A stretch of DNA of 64,000 nucleotides, taken from the NCBI GenBank assembly GCA_030524055.1, contig JAUNHH010000003.1:1-64000 (forward strand). The letters are read 5' to 3'. The DNA comes from Actinomycetaceae bacterium. Lineage in GTDB: Bacteria; Actinomycetota; Actinomycetes; Actinomycetales; Actinomycetaceae. Below are positions 9,290 to 18,097 of the stretch, one piece after another. The notes beneath the pieces were generated by a model. It made no database searches. It was not told the DNA's origin and saw only the letters and a list, made by a program, of their open reading frames with translations. Each line of letters begins with the position of its first letter. The stretch's first letter is position 1. A program made the position numbers and the translations under genes.

Positions 9290-9447
9290 AATCAGGTCTT
9301 TGTATTGTGATCTGCCTAGATGGCGTATTTATTTCTTGCTGCTCAGTATGTAGTGACCCACCTACATTTGCGTGTGCGATTGATAGGCTGGGGAGGAATT
9401 GCCAATAAATATGGCACGCATCACTTATCTTTCGTCCTCGTAAAGAA

Positions 9448-9479
9448 ATCCCGCCCCCTCCATGCGGAAGGGGCGGGAT
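9448..9479 (-). terminator. Intrinsic terminator of fumC
   Basis: Perfect 10-base arms ATCCCGCCCC / GGGGCGGGAT lie about 60 bases after the fumC stop. On the minus strand they are followed by a TTTCTTT run. It lies between fumC and the cas operon, both transcribed leftward, so it separates the two units. Confidence 0.8.
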
Positions 9480-9541
9480 CTGTTTGGTGCGCGACAGCTA
9501 AATGCTGCTACCTAGCCGAGCCCAGCCCGGCAGCCATCCGC

Positions 9542-10945
9542 TCACTCAGCCACACTGGGGTGCGTCATGTCCATTGGCACCACCCACTTGTCGAACTCTT
9601 CGTCGGTAACGTAGCCGAGCTCCAGTGCTGATTCGCGCAGGGAAATACCCTTCTGGTGGGCATTCTTGGCAATCTTGGAGGCGCGGTCATAACCAATGTG
9701 ACGATTCAGAGCAGTCACCTGCATGAGGTTCGTCGCCAGATTCGCCTCAATACGCTCCAGGTTTGGCTCAATTCCATACGCACAATTGGTGTCGAAAGAA
9801 ACGCAGGCATCGCCCAGAAGGCGAATAGATTCCAGCACGCACCATGCCATTACTGGCTTGAAAACATTGAGCTGGAAATTGCCTTGAGACCCAGCAAAAC
9901 CAACGGTTGCGTCATTACCAAAGACCTTTGTTGCCACCATTGTCATGGCTTCGCATTGGGTGGGGTTGACCTTGCCCGGCATAATGGATGAGCCGGGCTC
10001 ATTTTCCGGAATAATCAGCTCGCCAATGCCATTACGTGGGCCGGAAGCGTACCAGCGCACGTCATTAGCAATCTTCATTAGGGCGTCAGCCAAAACGCGC
10101 AGCGCGCCAGAAACCAAAACAAGAGCATCGTGGGCGCCGAGGGCAGCAAAAAGATTGTCAGCCTGGGTAAATTCAATGCCAGTTTCTTCGGAAATCTTCT
10201 TGGCGCAGAGTTTGCCAAACTCGGGGTGAGCATTCAGGCCAGTGCCCACAGCTGTGCCACCAATGGCCAGTTCGCGGGCGCGAGAGTCAGCATATTCAAT
10301 GCTTTCCAGCGCGAAATCAATTTGCGCAACCCAGCCAGAGAAAACCTGACCTAAAGTAATAGGAGTCGCGTCCTGAAGGTGGGTACGGCCCACCATGACG
10401 ATATCAGCATATTCTTTTGCTTTAGCGTCGAAAGTGTCACGCAATTGGCGAACGCGCGGATACATAGCGACAAGTTCATTCACCACGGCAATATGCATTG
10501 CGGTGGGGAAGGTGTCATTTGAGGATTGTCCGCGATTGACGTGATCGTTGGGGTGAACGGGAGCTTTAGAGCCCATTTCCCCGCCAGCTAACTCGATGGC
10601 GCGATTAGAAATGACCTCATTGGAGTTCATATTTGACTGGGTTCCAGATCCGGTTTGGAAAACAACCAGAGGGAAATGGTCGTCAAGGTCGCCAGCAATC
10701 ACTTCGTCGCCCGCGCGAGCAATAAGATCAGCAATATCCTGAGGTAGTTCCCCCAGCTCTGCATTTGCTAATGCGGCGCATTTCTTGAGGACTCCAAGGG
10801 CGCGCACCATTGGGCGTCCCCACACAAAAGTGTCGCGTCCAATATCAAAGTTATTCAAGGAGCGTTCAGTTTGCGCTCCCCAATAGCGGTCGGCGGCGAC
10901 CTCAATGGTCCCCATGGAATCAGATTCAACGCGAGTGTTTGTCAT
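9542..10945 (-). CDS. fumC: Class II fumarate hydratase
   Basis: 467 residues, the usual size of iron-independent fumarase, which interconverts fumarate and malate. The superfamily signature [17 protein letters not shown] is intact, as are the [14 protein letters not shown] and [15 protein letters not shown] substrate-binding segments. It is monocistronic, with a terminator downstream. The ATG lies six bases after a TAGGCT hexamer, suggesting a leaderless transcript; no Shine-Dalgarno sequence is seen. Confidence 0.97.
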   Translation of the reverse strand: MTNTRVESDSMGTIEVAADRYWGAQTERSLNNFDIGRDTFVWGRPMVRALGVLKKCAALANAELGELPQDIADLIARAGDEVIAGDLDDHFPLVVFQTGSGTQSNMNSNEVISNRAIELAGGEMGSKAPVHPNDHVNRGQSSNDTFPTAMHIAVVNELVAMYPRVRQLRDTFDAKAKEYADIVMVGRTHLQDATPITLGQVFSGWVAQIDFALESIEYADSRARELAIGGTAVGTGLNAHPEFGKLCAKKISEETGIEFTQADNLFAALGAHDALVLVSGALRVLADALMKIANDVRWYASGPRNGIGELIIPENEPGSSIMPGKVNPTQCEAMTMVATKVFGNDATVGFAGSQGNFQLNVFKPVMAWCVLESIRLLGDACVSFDTNCAYGIEPNLERIEANLATNLMQVTALNRHIGYDRASKIAKNAHQKGISLRESALELGYVTDEEFDKWVVPMDMTHPSVAE

Positions 10946-10951
10946 GGGATA

Positions 10952-10981
10952 AGCCTATCGGCCCTCAGGCTGCGCTGTCGG
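10952..10981 (-). promoter_or_regulatory. Promoter of fumC, probably giving a leaderless mRNA
   Basis: On the minus strand CCGACA (10976-10981), an 18-base spacer and TAGGCT (10952-10957) precede the ATG by only six bases. Transcription would start at or next to the start codon. No ribosome-binding site is present between -10 box and ATG. Confidence 0.5.
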
Positions 10982-11033
10982 GTCGCTCGTCCCAGGCTTT
11001 CGGGTATATGTGACCCCGAGGTGAGTATTATTC

Positions 11034-11045
11034 ACGAGGGCGGGG
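11034..11045 (+). repeat. 12-base interspersed repeat, exact copy
   Basis: ACGAGGGCGGGG in the fumC-MFS intergenic region, upstream of the MFS promoter. It is a single copy, not part of an inverted pair. Confidence 0.85.
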
Positions 11046-11063
11046 CCGTGCCCTTACGCAGCC

Positions 11064-11092
11064 TCGAAAATACTCACCGCCCGGTCTATTAT
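11064..11092 (+). promoter_or_regulatory. Promoter of the MFS transporter gene
   Basis: TCGAAA (11064-11069) and TATTAT (11087-11092) are 17 bases apart, followed by a short leader with an AAGGAGG ribosome-binding site and the ATG at 11118. Confidence 0.55.
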
Positions 11093-11117
11093 GGGCGTGG
11101 CTGCCCAAGGAGGAACA

Positions 11118-12449
11118 ATGCCAACGCCCCTTACACTCTCTGCTCAACTTGCCCGCGCACGCATGGCAGTTTTCGCCCTTTTCTTTACTAATGGCGCCCT
11201 CTACGCCAATCTGGTCCCACGATTTCCCAAGATTAAAGACGTTTTCGGGCTGAGCGATAGCGTGTATGGCATTACTGTCTCTCTCCTTCCCCTCGGAGCT
11301 ATTATTGCGGGCTCCGCTGCGGGCTGGGCCATTCGCCGATTTACTTCTGCACGCACCGCCGTTATGGGAACAATGGGCATTGGACTCATGCTCACCCTGG
11401 CGGGCTTTATTGTGATGTGGCGAGAAACAATGGGCGATTCCCCAGGTATATATGGGCTTATTGCCTATTTTGCCTGCGCTATCTGTTTCTTTTTGGGTGG
11501 GGCCTTAGATGCCGCCACTGACGTGGGACAAAATGCGCATGGTCTTCGTGTGCAACGCCTTATGGGGCGCCCCATTATTAATAACTTCCATGCTGGCTGG
11601 TCTATTGGCGCAATGACTGGTGGAATAATGGGAGCTGGGGCAATTGCTCTTGGCCTTCCTGTCGGTGTTCATATGGCAATTTCGGCGGGAATCTTTTTTA
11701 TCGTTGGCCTTATCTGCCTGCGATTTACATTGCCTGGAGCTGATCCTGAGAGGGGAGAACTCGACCCTATTCTTGCAGGCGGCGCACAGGATGATGCTCC
11801 AGTTGATGGTGATGATCTCCCGGAAATGCAGGTCCATACCATTCATCTAGGGCCATGGTTGGTGGTTGCCGCTGTTACCGTTCTGACTATTGCTGGAATG
11901 CTAGTCGAAGACGCCGGAGGAACGTGGTCCACCCTCTATATGCGTGATTACCTTGGTGCTGCCCCGGAATTAGCCAGTATTGCCTTTATTGTCCTTCTCG
12001 GTGCCCAAACAATTGGCCGCTTAACGGCTGATCGACAAATGGAAATCCTAGGAAATAGGAAAACCGTTCAAGTTGGAGCGTTATTAGTAGCCACTGGCAT
12101 GGGTATTGCCGTCATCTGGCCCAATATTTCCACCACGCTTATTGGCATGGCCTTAGCTGGATTTGGCTGCGCAGGCATTGTTCCTATTGCCTATAACGCG
12201 GCAGATGATATTCCTGGCTTACGGCCGGGAACGGGCTTGACAGTAGTGACGTGGCTTTCGCGTTTATCTTTCCTTGCTGCCCCGCCAATCGTCGGATTCA
12301 TTATTGAACGCACGTCACTACTCACGGCAATGATCGTCATTCCAATATCGGGAATTCTTGCCGTGATCTGTTCCTTCATTATTGCCAACGAGGGCGGGGC
12401 GACATCTGCACAGAAATCCGCGCCTAAAGAGAAGGTGAGCCTTACTTAA
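11118..12449 (+). CDS. Major facilitator superfamily transporter
   Basis: 443 residues with about 12 hydrophobic segments and a hydrophilic loop in the middle (about 205-235), as expected for two six-helix halves. The first helix (FALFFTNGALYANLVPRFPKIKD) and the LADR-like loop (LTADRQMEILGNRKTVQ) fit sugar/drug-type MFS proteins related to YbjJ. The substrate cannot be told. The start at 11118 is chosen over an in-frame ATG at 11091 because it follows AAGGAGG by four bases. An exact copy of the 12-base repeat encodes part of the cytoplasmic tail (NEGGA). No terminator is seen before the next gene. Confidence 0.85.
   Translation: MPTPLTLSAQLARARMAVFALFFTNGALYANLVPRFPKIKDVFGLSDSVYGITVSLLPLGAIIAGSAAGWAIRRFTSARTAVMGTMGIGLMLTLAGFIVMWRETMGDSPGIYGLIAYFACAICFFLGGALDAATDVGQNAHGLRVQRLMGRPIINNFHAGWSIGAMTGGIMGAGAIALGLPVGVHMAISAGIFFIVGLICLRFTLPGADPERGELDPILAGGAQDDAPVDGDDLPEMQVHTIHLGPWLVVAAVTVLTIAGMLVEDAGGTWSTLYMRDYLGAAPELASIAFIVLLGAQTIGRLTADRQMEILGNRKTVQVGALLVATGMGIAVIWPNISTTLIGMALAGFGCAGIVPIAYNAADDIPGLRPGTGLTVVTWLSRLSFLAAPPIVGFIIERTSLLTAMIVIPISGILAVICSFIIANEGGATSAQKSAPKEKVSLT
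12388..12399 (+). repeat. 12-base interspersed repeat, exact copy inside a gene
   Basis: ACGAGGGCGGGG inside the 3' end of the MFS gene, read as part of Asn-Glu-Gly-Gly-Ala. Confidence 0.85.
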
Positions 12450-12470
12450 GCTAGCCTTCCCAGTTAAACT
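12442..12470 (+). promoter_or_regulatory. Possible promoter giving a leaderless methyltransferase mRNA
   Basis: TTACTT (12442-12447) and TAAACT (12465-12470) are 17 bases apart, and the ATG begins six bases after TAAACT with no ribosome-binding site. The -35 match is weak. Confidence 0.4.
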
Positions 12471-12476
12471 CTAGAT

Positions 12477-13307
12477 ATGTCTACTTCCTCATCGGATGCT
12501 CCACTGCCGCAAGCATCGAGGCCCACAGCCACCGCACCGGGACACTGGGTACTAGCCCGCGCCGGAAAACGGGTTCTCCGACCAGGTGGAGCAGACCTCA
12601 CGTCCTCCCTTCTTGCCCACGCCCACCTCAAAGGTGCCGATGTCGTCGAATTCGCGCCCGGATTGGGACGTACCGCCAGCGAAATCATGGCCGCAGCCCC
12701 GGCCTCGTATATGGGAATTGACCAAGACCCTGACGCTGCCCGCCGCGTAGGTGACATTGTTGGCGCGCGGGGCACCGTTCGCCAAGGAGACGCCGCGTCA
12801 ACGGGCCTTCCCGACGCGTGCGCCGATACCGTCGTTGGTGAAGCCATGTTGACGATGCAGGGCGATAAAGGAAAAGCCTCCATTGTCGCCGAAGCAGCCC
12901 GCCTCCTGCGCCCCGGCGGACGCTACGCTATTCACGAATTGGCCGTCACTCCCGACGATATTGACCCCGAGATCCATACAGATATCCGCAAAGCGTTGGC
13001 CCGTGCCATCCACGTCAATGCGCGCCCCATGACTGCCGCCCAATGGGCAGATCTCCTGCGGGGTGCCGGCCTTGAGATTGAATGGATGGACACCGCACCT
13101 ATGGCCCTACTAAAAATGGGGCGTAATATCCGCGACGAAGGAATAATTGGGACCTTGCGGATTCTGCGCAATGTCCTGGCGGATAAAGAGCTCCGTCAAC
13201 GTATTATGACCATGCGGAAAACATTTGCCGCACATGAAAAATCGATGTGTGGTATCGCTATAGTGGCTCGTAAACCCGAAGAACCCACCGAAGAAAAGGA
13301 TGCTTAA
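12477..13307 (+). CDS. Class I SAM-dependent methyltransferase
   Basis: 276 residues. The Rossmann-type methyltransferase core is visible: motif I VVEFAPGLGRTAS (about 62-74), acidic motif II YMGIDQDP (about 84), QGDA, and LLRPGGRYAIHEL. The target is unknown; similarity of style is to small-molecule (Methyltransf_11) enzymes. Its stop is immediately followed by a cupin gene, so the two are probably an operon. The N-terminal 25 residues are Pro/Ala rich and probably disordered. Confidence 0.85.
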   Translation: MSTSSSDAPLPQASRPTATAPGHWVLARAGKRVLRPGGADLTSSLLAHAHLKGADVVEFAPGLGRTASEIMAAAPASYMGIDQDPDAARRVGDIVGARGTVRQGDAASTGLPDACADTVVGEAMLTMQGDKGKASIVAEAARLLRPGGRYAIHELAVTPDDIDPEIHTDIRKALARAIHVNARPMTAAQWADLLRGAGLEIEWMDTAPMALLKMGRNIRDEGIIGTLRILRNVLADKELRQRIMTMRKTFAAHEKSMCGIAIVARKPEEPTEEKDA

Positions 13308-13308
13308 A

Positions 13309-13680
13309 ATGGCGCTATCATCCGATTCCAACACCACAACACCAAGTCCGGTAATGACAGTGGTGGAAGATATTGCCTCAATGATTCAGATCAATGAAGG
13401 GGCAACAGTGTCACGCACGGTCATGCACTGTGAAAATATGCGTCTCGTTCTTTTTAGCTTCGATAAAGACGAAGTCCTCTCAGAACATACTGCCGCAATG
13501 CCTGTAATTCTCCAAACCCTCGAAGGCGCCCTGGAAATTGAGGCAGATGGCCGCACTGTTATTTTGAAACCCGGTGACGTGATGCATTTTGGAACTCGAC
13601 TTCCACATGCCGTTCGTGCAGTAGAACCCTCCAAGATGGCGCTTTTTATGCTGGATTCTCGGCAAAAAACCGCGAAGTAA
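13309..13680 (+). CDS. Small cupin-domain protein
   Basis: 123 residues forming one cupin barrel: an EHTAAMPVILQTLEGALEIE motif 1 with His and Glu, and the PGDVMHFGTRLPHAV motif 2 with His. This suggests metal or small-ligand binding. An in-frame ATG at 13300 overlaps the methyltransferase stop; the ATG at 13309 is better spaced from the AAAAGGA site. It is co-transcribed with the methyltransferase and followed directly by a terminator. The specific role is unknown. Confidence 0.82.
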   Translation: MALSSDSNTTTPSPVMTVVEDIASMIQINEGATVSRTVMHCENMRLVLFSFDKDEVLSEHTAAMPVILQTLEGALEIEADGRTVILKPGDVMHFGTRLPHAVRAVEPSKMALFMLDSRQKTAK

Positions 13681-13686
13681 CGTGAT

Positions 13687-13725
13687 CGAACCCGCAGTTA
13701 TCCAGCTGCGGGTTCGCACTTTTTC
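13687..13725 (+). terminator. Intrinsic terminator after the cupin gene
   Basis: Perfect 11-base arms CGAACCCGCAG / CTGCGGGTTCG with an eight-base loop, followed by CACTTTTT. It ends the methyltransferase-cupin unit seven bases after the stop codon. Confidence 0.9.
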
Positions 13726-13740
13726 GAGCACAATGACACT

Positions 13741-14226
13741 ATGTCCCCTCTCATAGTTGACATTATTGTCGGGCTCGTCATTCTTGCGGGCGTTATTGGC
13801 GCTGTTATCCAAATAATCCCCTCTGCCCCAGTTATTGGCATTGGTATTCTTGGGTGGGCGATCTACTACAATACGCCCACCGCATGGATTATTTTCGCAA
13901 TCGCCGCTGTTGTATTGATTGCTGCCACCATATTGAAGTTCCTTATTCCTGGAAAGAAAATGGCGGCCTCAGATACGCCCAATTCCACTTTGATTATTGG
14001 CGTTGTCGCCGGCATTATTGGCTGGTTTACAATCCCTGTTGCGGGTTTCTTTGTGGGAGCACTGGGCGCCATTTATTTCCTCGAATACCAGCGCCTGAAT
14101 GACACTAAACTTGCGTGGAAGTCCCTGGTTGAGGTCCTCAAAAATGTCGGCTTGTCGATTCTTATTGAGGTTCTCGCCGCCCTGATTGCCGCATCAACGT
14201 GGATCGTTGGACTTGTCCTCGTCTAA
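13741..14226 (+). CDS. DUF456 family membrane protein
   Basis: 161 residues, almost wholly hydrophobic, with about four to five membrane segments and the glycine-rich GAIYFLEYQRLNDTKLAWKS segment typical of DUF456. The function of this family is not known. It is a single gene between two terminators, converging on the SdpI-like gene. No ribosome-binding site is evident just before the ATG. Confidence 0.82.
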   Translation: MSPLIVDIIVGLVILAGVIGAVIQIIPSAPVIGIGILGWAIYYNTPTAWIIFAIAAVVLIAATILKFLIPGKKMAASDTPNSTLIIGVVAGIIGWFTIPVAGFFVGALGAIYFLEYQRLNDTKLAWKSLVEVLKNVGLSILIEVLAALIAASTWIVGLVLV

Positions 14227-14230
14227 AGTC

Positions 14231-14242
14231 ACGAGGGCGGGG
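14231..14242 (+). repeat. 12-base interspersed repeat, exact copy (left arm of terminator)
   Basis: ACGAGGGCGGGG, paired with an inverted 11-base match (CCCGCCCTCGT, 14263-14273). Confidence 0.85.
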
Positions 14243-14273
14243 CCGAAACTTAAGTGTCTCGGCCCGCCCTCGT
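14231..14273. terminator. Bidirectional terminator built from an inverted pair of the 12-base repeat
   Basis: ACGAGGGCGGGGCCGA (14231-14246) pairs with TCGGCCCGCCCTCGT (14259-14273), giving 15 base pairs and one bulged G. It lies between two convergent genes and overlaps the last codons of the SdpI-like gene, but lacks a clear T-run on either side. Confidence 0.7.
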
Positions 14274-14624
14274 TACCTGTGACAATCCTGCTCGGTGGGC
14301 TACCCACCATAAAAGCCCACTGACAATTACTCCCGACCCCATAAGGGCATGCAATAGTGGTGCCATTGAGGGCTGGTCAAGGACGCCAAGAATGGCAATA
14401 CCCAAGCCGTGTAAAAGCGACACAGCACTGGCCATCAGGAAAATAGGGGCCGCCGCCGAATGGGCGCGGATCCATATCTCTTCAGATGTACGAAATGCCG
14501 CGCCATAGAGCCCAAGGCGCCCCGCAAAAGGCAGCGTTTCATTCTTTCCACGCACCCCGATATAGCCACTCAGCCCACCGAGACACCCAAAAAGAAGAAT
14601 GCTTCCTAAAGCCAGGTAGATCAC
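14250..14624 (-). CDS. SdpI-family membrane protein
   Basis: 124 residues, three to four membrane segments. The loop YIGVRGKNETLPFAGRLGLYGAAF followed by RTSEEIWIRAHSAAAP matches the SdpI pattern (GxR-T-x-S-xEx-W-xxAH). SdpI of Bacillus gives immunity to a killing peptide, but most relatives have no known role. It starts with GTG overlapping the nadE stop as GTGA, so translation is coupled to nadE. Its 3' end lies inside the terminator hairpin. Confidence 0.75.
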   Translation of the reverse strand: MIYLALGSILLFGCLGGLSGYIGVRGKNETLPFAGRLGLYGAAFRTSEEIWIRAHSAAAPIFLMASAVSLLHGLGIAILGVLDQPSMAPLLHALMGSGVIVSGLLWWVAHRAGLSQVTRAGRDT

Positions 14625-16747
14625 GACTTCTGCGCCCCGCCCTCGTCAATGCCTGAGCCGGGTACGCCAGAAACAGCACGCTCTAATTCTGCTACCCAAT
14701 CGGCACCAGAAATATCGGAAGGCATTCGCCAATCGCCACGTGGCGACAGGGAACCACCTGCCATAACTTTCGGGCCATTCGGTAGGGTAGAGCGCTTAAA
14801 TTGCTGACTAAAGAAACGGCGCAAGAATAGCGATTCCCACTTCACAATCTCGGCCAGACTATAGGCGACTTTTTCTTCCTCAGGGAATCCAGCAGGCCAG
14901 GCTCCGCGTTCTTTATCGCTCCAGGCCTTTTCAGCAAGGAAAGCAATCTTCGAGGGCCGTGCCCCGCGCCGAAGCATGTAGTACAGGGTGAAATCCTGCA
15001 GATTGTAAGGGCCGATCTTATCCTGCGTTGACTGCATGGATTCGCCATCTTTTGAGGGCACTAATTCCGGAGAAATCTCCTGACCCAACACAGACAGCAG
15101 CACTTCTCCGACGCCACTATCAAATTGGCCCGATGACGCGACCCAGCGAATCAGGTGCTGAATCATTGTTTTTGGTACGCCAGTATTAACCGCATAGTGA
15201 CTCATATGGTCACCCACACCAAAAGTGCACCATCCTAAAGCCAATTCAGAGAGGTCACCGGTGCCTAAAACAATTCCACCGTGGTGATTGGCCAGCCGGA
15301 AAAGATAATCGGTACGCAGGCCGGCCTGGACATTCTCAAATGTCACGTCATAGTGGTCGGCACCTTGAGAATACGGGTGACGCATATCCGCCAGCATTTG
15401 CGTTGCTGCTGGCTTAATATCGATTTCCTCAAAGGACACACCCAGGCGCTCTGACAAGGCCCGCGCATTATTCTTTGTCCGGTCGCTTGTGGCAAAACCC
15501 GGCATTGTATAGGTGAGAATATCGGTGCGCGGCCGCCCGAGTCGATCAAAAGCCTTTGCCGCCACAATGAGTGCATGAGTGGAATCCAGGCCGCCAGAAA
15601 CCCCCAGAACAATCTTTGGATTCCCAATGGCTTTCAGCCGCTGAACTAGGCCTGTGACCTGAATATTGTAGGCCTCGTAGCATTCCTCTTCTAAAAGCTG
15701 CGGATCGTCAGGCACAAAGGGGAAACGGTCAACGGTGCGCAGCAGACCTAAATCAGTGCGCGGTGGATTAAGCTCAACAACTTCATGCGAGGAACGGGCA
15801 AGAAGAGGAGGCCGATCCTGCTGATAGCGCTGAACAAGAAGTTCGGCATTCTCGCGGAAAGTTCCTTGCCTGCGACGCTCATACACCAGCCGATCCAGAT
15901 CAATATCGGCCATTGTCACAGTGGTGCCTTCGCTAAAGCGTTCGCCTTTAGCCAGGCATTCCCCGGCCTCGTAAATCAGCGACTGCCCATCCCAGGCGAG
16001 ATCAGTAGAGGATTCCCCGAACCCGGATGCCGTATACACATAGGCCGCATTAAAACGCGCTGACGCACTGCGGACCATGAGTTCACGATCACGCGCCCGG
16101 CCTACCGTAATAGGCGAGGCCGAAAGATTGACAATGACGGTTGCCCCATCAAGAGCAGAAATCGCCGATGGCGGCACTGGCACCCACATATCTTCACAGA
16201 CATCGACGCCAATACTTAAACCGGGGACATCATCCAGGTCAATAATGGTCTGCCCAAAAGTCGGGTAGAAATCCGGCGAATTTTTTGGATACCAGCGGGC
16301 CGCATTAATCCATGGGGGAGTAGCCGGGCCTGGAACAGCAAAATGGCGCCGCTCATAAAACTCGCCATAGGTTGGCAGATGCATTTTCGGAATAACTGCC
16401 AAAATGCTGCCCTTATGAATGACAACGGCGCAGTTATAGAGCCGATCAGCATGACGCACAGGCGCGCCCACAACCAACACTGGAAGAAGGTTTTCTGAGG
16501 CTGCCCGAAGGCGCGCAATAGCATCATCCACCTGGTCAAGAAGAACATCCTGAAGAAGAATGTCGTCAATGGCGTATCCCGATAAACATAATTCCGGGAA
16601 TACCGCCACAGCCACCCCGGCCTCATGACATTGCTGTGCCGCAGAAAGGACTTCTTCGGCATTTTTTTCTGGACGCGCGGGATAAACCGGCAAAGTCACG
16701 GCAGCAACTCGGGCAAAACCCTGGTCATAGAGGCTATGGAAGTTCAT
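14621..16747 (-). CDS. nadE: Glutamine-dependent NAD+ synthetase
   Basis: 708 residues. It makes NAD from deamido-NAD, ATP and glutamine. The N-terminal nitrilase-type glutaminase shows the Glu-Lys-Cys triad: FPELCLSGYA, IPKMHLPTYGEFYERRHF and GVDVCEDMWVP. The C-terminal synthetase domain has the ATP P-loop GVSGGLDSTHAL. This long form resembles the mycobacterial enzyme. A GTG one codon earlier (16750) is possible, but the ATG at 16747 sits five bases after GAAGGA. An exact copy of the 12-base repeat encodes DEGGA at the C-terminus. Confidence 0.96.
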   Translation of the reverse strand: MNFHSLYDQGFARVAAVTLPVYPARPEKNAEEVLSAAQQCHEAGVAVAVFPELCLSGYAIDDILLQDVLLDQVDDAIARLRAASENLLPVLVVGAPVRHADRLYNCAVVIHKGSILAVIPKMHLPTYGEFYERRHFAVPGPATPPWINAARWYPKNSPDFYPTFGQTIIDLDDVPGLSIGVDVCEDMWVPVPPSAISALDGATVIVNLSASPITVGRARDRELMVRSASARFNAAYVYTASGFGESSTDLAWDGQSLIYEAGECLAKGERFSEGTTVTMADIDLDRLVYERRRQGTFRENAELLVQRYQQDRPPLLARSSHEVVELNPPRTDLGLLRTVDRFPFVPDDPQLLEEECYEAYNIQVTGLVQRLKAIGNPKIVLGVSGGLDSTHALIVAAKAFDRLGRPRTDILTYTMPGFATSDRTKNNARALSERLGVSFEEIDIKPAATQMLADMRHPYSQGADHYDVTFENVQAGLRTDYLFRLANHHGGIVLGTGDLSELALGWCTFGVGDHMSHYAVNTGVPKTMIQHLIRWVASSGQFDSGVGEVLLSVLGQEISPELVPSKDGESMQSTQDKIGPYNLQDFTLYYMLRRGARPSKIAFLAEKAWSDKERGAWPAGFPEEEKVAYSLAEIVKWESLFLRRFFSQQFKRSTLPNGPKVMAGGSLSPRGDWRMPSDISGADWVAELERAVSGVPGSGIDEGGAQKS
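14635..14646 (-). repeat. 12-base interspersed repeat, exact copy inside nadE
   Basis: Minus-strand ACGAGGGCGGGG read as Asp-Glu-Gly-Gly-Ala near the nadE C-terminus. Confidence 0.85.
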
Positions 16748-16809
16748 CACTATCCTTCATCGAGAACGGGGTGGCATAAAGCGCAACGGCGCAGCGGAAA
16801 ATCCGCCAA

Positions 16810-18003
16810 TCACACTAACGTCAGCGCCTGCTGAGCAATAGCGACTTCCTCATTGGTGGGGACAACAAGAACACGCACAGTGGAATCCGGCGTAGAAATA
16901 GTGCGGGTATCGCCGCTACGTGCCTCATTGAGCGCAGGATCGAGTTTGACACCAAATGGTGCCAGGCGCTCGCAGACTTCTGCTCGTAAAACAGCGTCAT
17001 TTTCGCCAATGCCAGCAGTAAAGGTCAGCACATCAAGTCCGCCAAGCTCAGCGGTATAAGACCCGATGTACTTCAGAATACGGGTCACGTACACATCCAG
17101 CGCCAGGCGAGCGCGCTCTTGCACTTCCCCTTCACCCTCGCGGGCCATTGTGCGCACAGCACGCATATCATTTTCACCCGTCAGACCTTTCAGGCCGGAC
17201 TTCTTATTAAAGAGGGTGTCGATCTCATCAATAGACCATCCGGTTTGACGCTGAATATGGAAAACCACAGCCGGATCAATATCGCCCGTGCGCGTGCCCA
17301 TAACCAGACCCTCAAGGGGAGTTAATCCCATGGAGGTGTCAATCGCGTGCCCATCTTTAACCGCAGAAACAGACGCGCCATTACCCAGGTGAAGAACAAT
17401 CTGACGCAGATCATTGCGTTCTAAATACTCACTGACATGGCCAGAAACATATTGATGCGAGGTCCCATGCGCCCCATAGCGGCGAATAGAGTATTTCTCT
17501 GCGACCTCACGATCTAATGCATAAGTGGCAACCTCAGCGGGCAAATGCTGGAAGAAAGCCGTATCAAAAACCGCCACATGAGGAATATCGGACATGAGTT
17601 CACGCGCCACATCAATACCTTTGAGGTGGGCGGGATTGTGCAGTGGAGCTAAAGCGCAGAGTTCCTCAATGAGATTACGGACTTCATCGGTAATCAGTGC
17701 CGGCCCATCAAAGTACTTTCCGCCCTGAACAATACGGTGTCCAACAGCCACCACATGAGCTTCGCTTAAATCAGGCCCAACTTCGTGGAAAAGACGCAGA
17801 ACCTCGCGCATACCGACTTCATGGTCAGCAACAGGCTCATTAATGTCCACGACGTTGTCGCCGTAGCGGTGCTGAATATTTCCCTCCGATTCGCCAATAC
17901 GTTCGACGAGGCCCTTCGCAATCGCATCACCCGTTTCAGGGTCAACTAATTGGTACTTAATAGAAGAAGAACCGGAGTTAATAACGAGGACAGTTTTCGA
18001 CAC
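16810..18003 (-). CDS. ackA: Acetate kinase
   Basis: 397 residues, the standard length. It converts acetyl phosphate and ADP to acetate and ATP. All ASKHA signatures are present: VINSGSSSIKYQ, VFDTAFFQHLP, RYGAHGTSHQYVS, LHLGNGASVSAV and FTAGIGENDAVLR. The start is GTG. It follows pta on the same strand, an order typical of actinobacteria, but a strong hairpin lies between them. About 60 bases separate it from the nadE start downstream, with only a weak hairpin in between. Confidence 0.97.
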   Translation of the reverse strand: MSKTVLVINSGSSSIKYQLVDPETGDAIAKGLVERIGESEGNIQHRYGDNVVDINEPVADHEVGMREVLRLFHEVGPDLSEAHVVAVGHRIVQGGKYFDGPALITDEVRNLIEELCALAPLHNPAHLKGIDVARELMSDIPHVAVFDTAFFQHLPAEVATYALDREVAEKYSIRRYGAHGTSHQYVSGHVSEYLERNDLRQIVLHLGNGASVSAVKDGHAIDTSMGLTPLEGLVMGTRTGDIDPAVVFHIQRQTGWSIDEIDTLFNKKSGLKGLTGENDMRAVRTMAREGEGEVQERARLALDVYVTRILKYIGSYTAELGGLDVLTFTAGIGENDAVLRAEVCERLAPFGVKLDPALNEARSGDTRTISTPDSTVRVLVVPTNEEVAIAQQALTLV

Positions 18004-18050
18004 CGTAGGGGCCTTTCAGAAAAGAAAATGGGAGAGGGGATAGGGAAGTG

Positions 18051-18092
18051 ACGAGGGCGGAGCCGGATATTTTTACTGCACCCCGCCCTCGT
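18051..18092 (-). terminator. Hairpin between pta and ackA made from paired 12-base repeats
   Basis: ACGAGGGCGG (18051-18060) and CCGCCCTCGT (18083-18092) are perfect inverted arms. The element starts five bases after the pta stop and ends about 50 bases before the ackA GTG. A T-run is not obvious on the minus strand, so it may act as a partial terminator or an mRNA end-stabiliser that sets the pta:ackA ratio. Confidence 0.6.
18081..18092 (-). repeat. 12-base interspersed repeat, exact copy (arm of pta-ackA hairpin)
   Basis: Minus-strand ACGAGGGCGGGG, just after the pta stop codon; the partner copy at 18051 differs by one base. Confidence 0.85.
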
Positions 18093-18097
18093 CCTTT

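Noticed and set aside
9290..9447. A small gene or RNA between the cas promoter and the fumC terminator
   Set aside because: The open frames there lack ribosome-binding sites and run into neighbouring genes; no structured RNA pattern was recognised.
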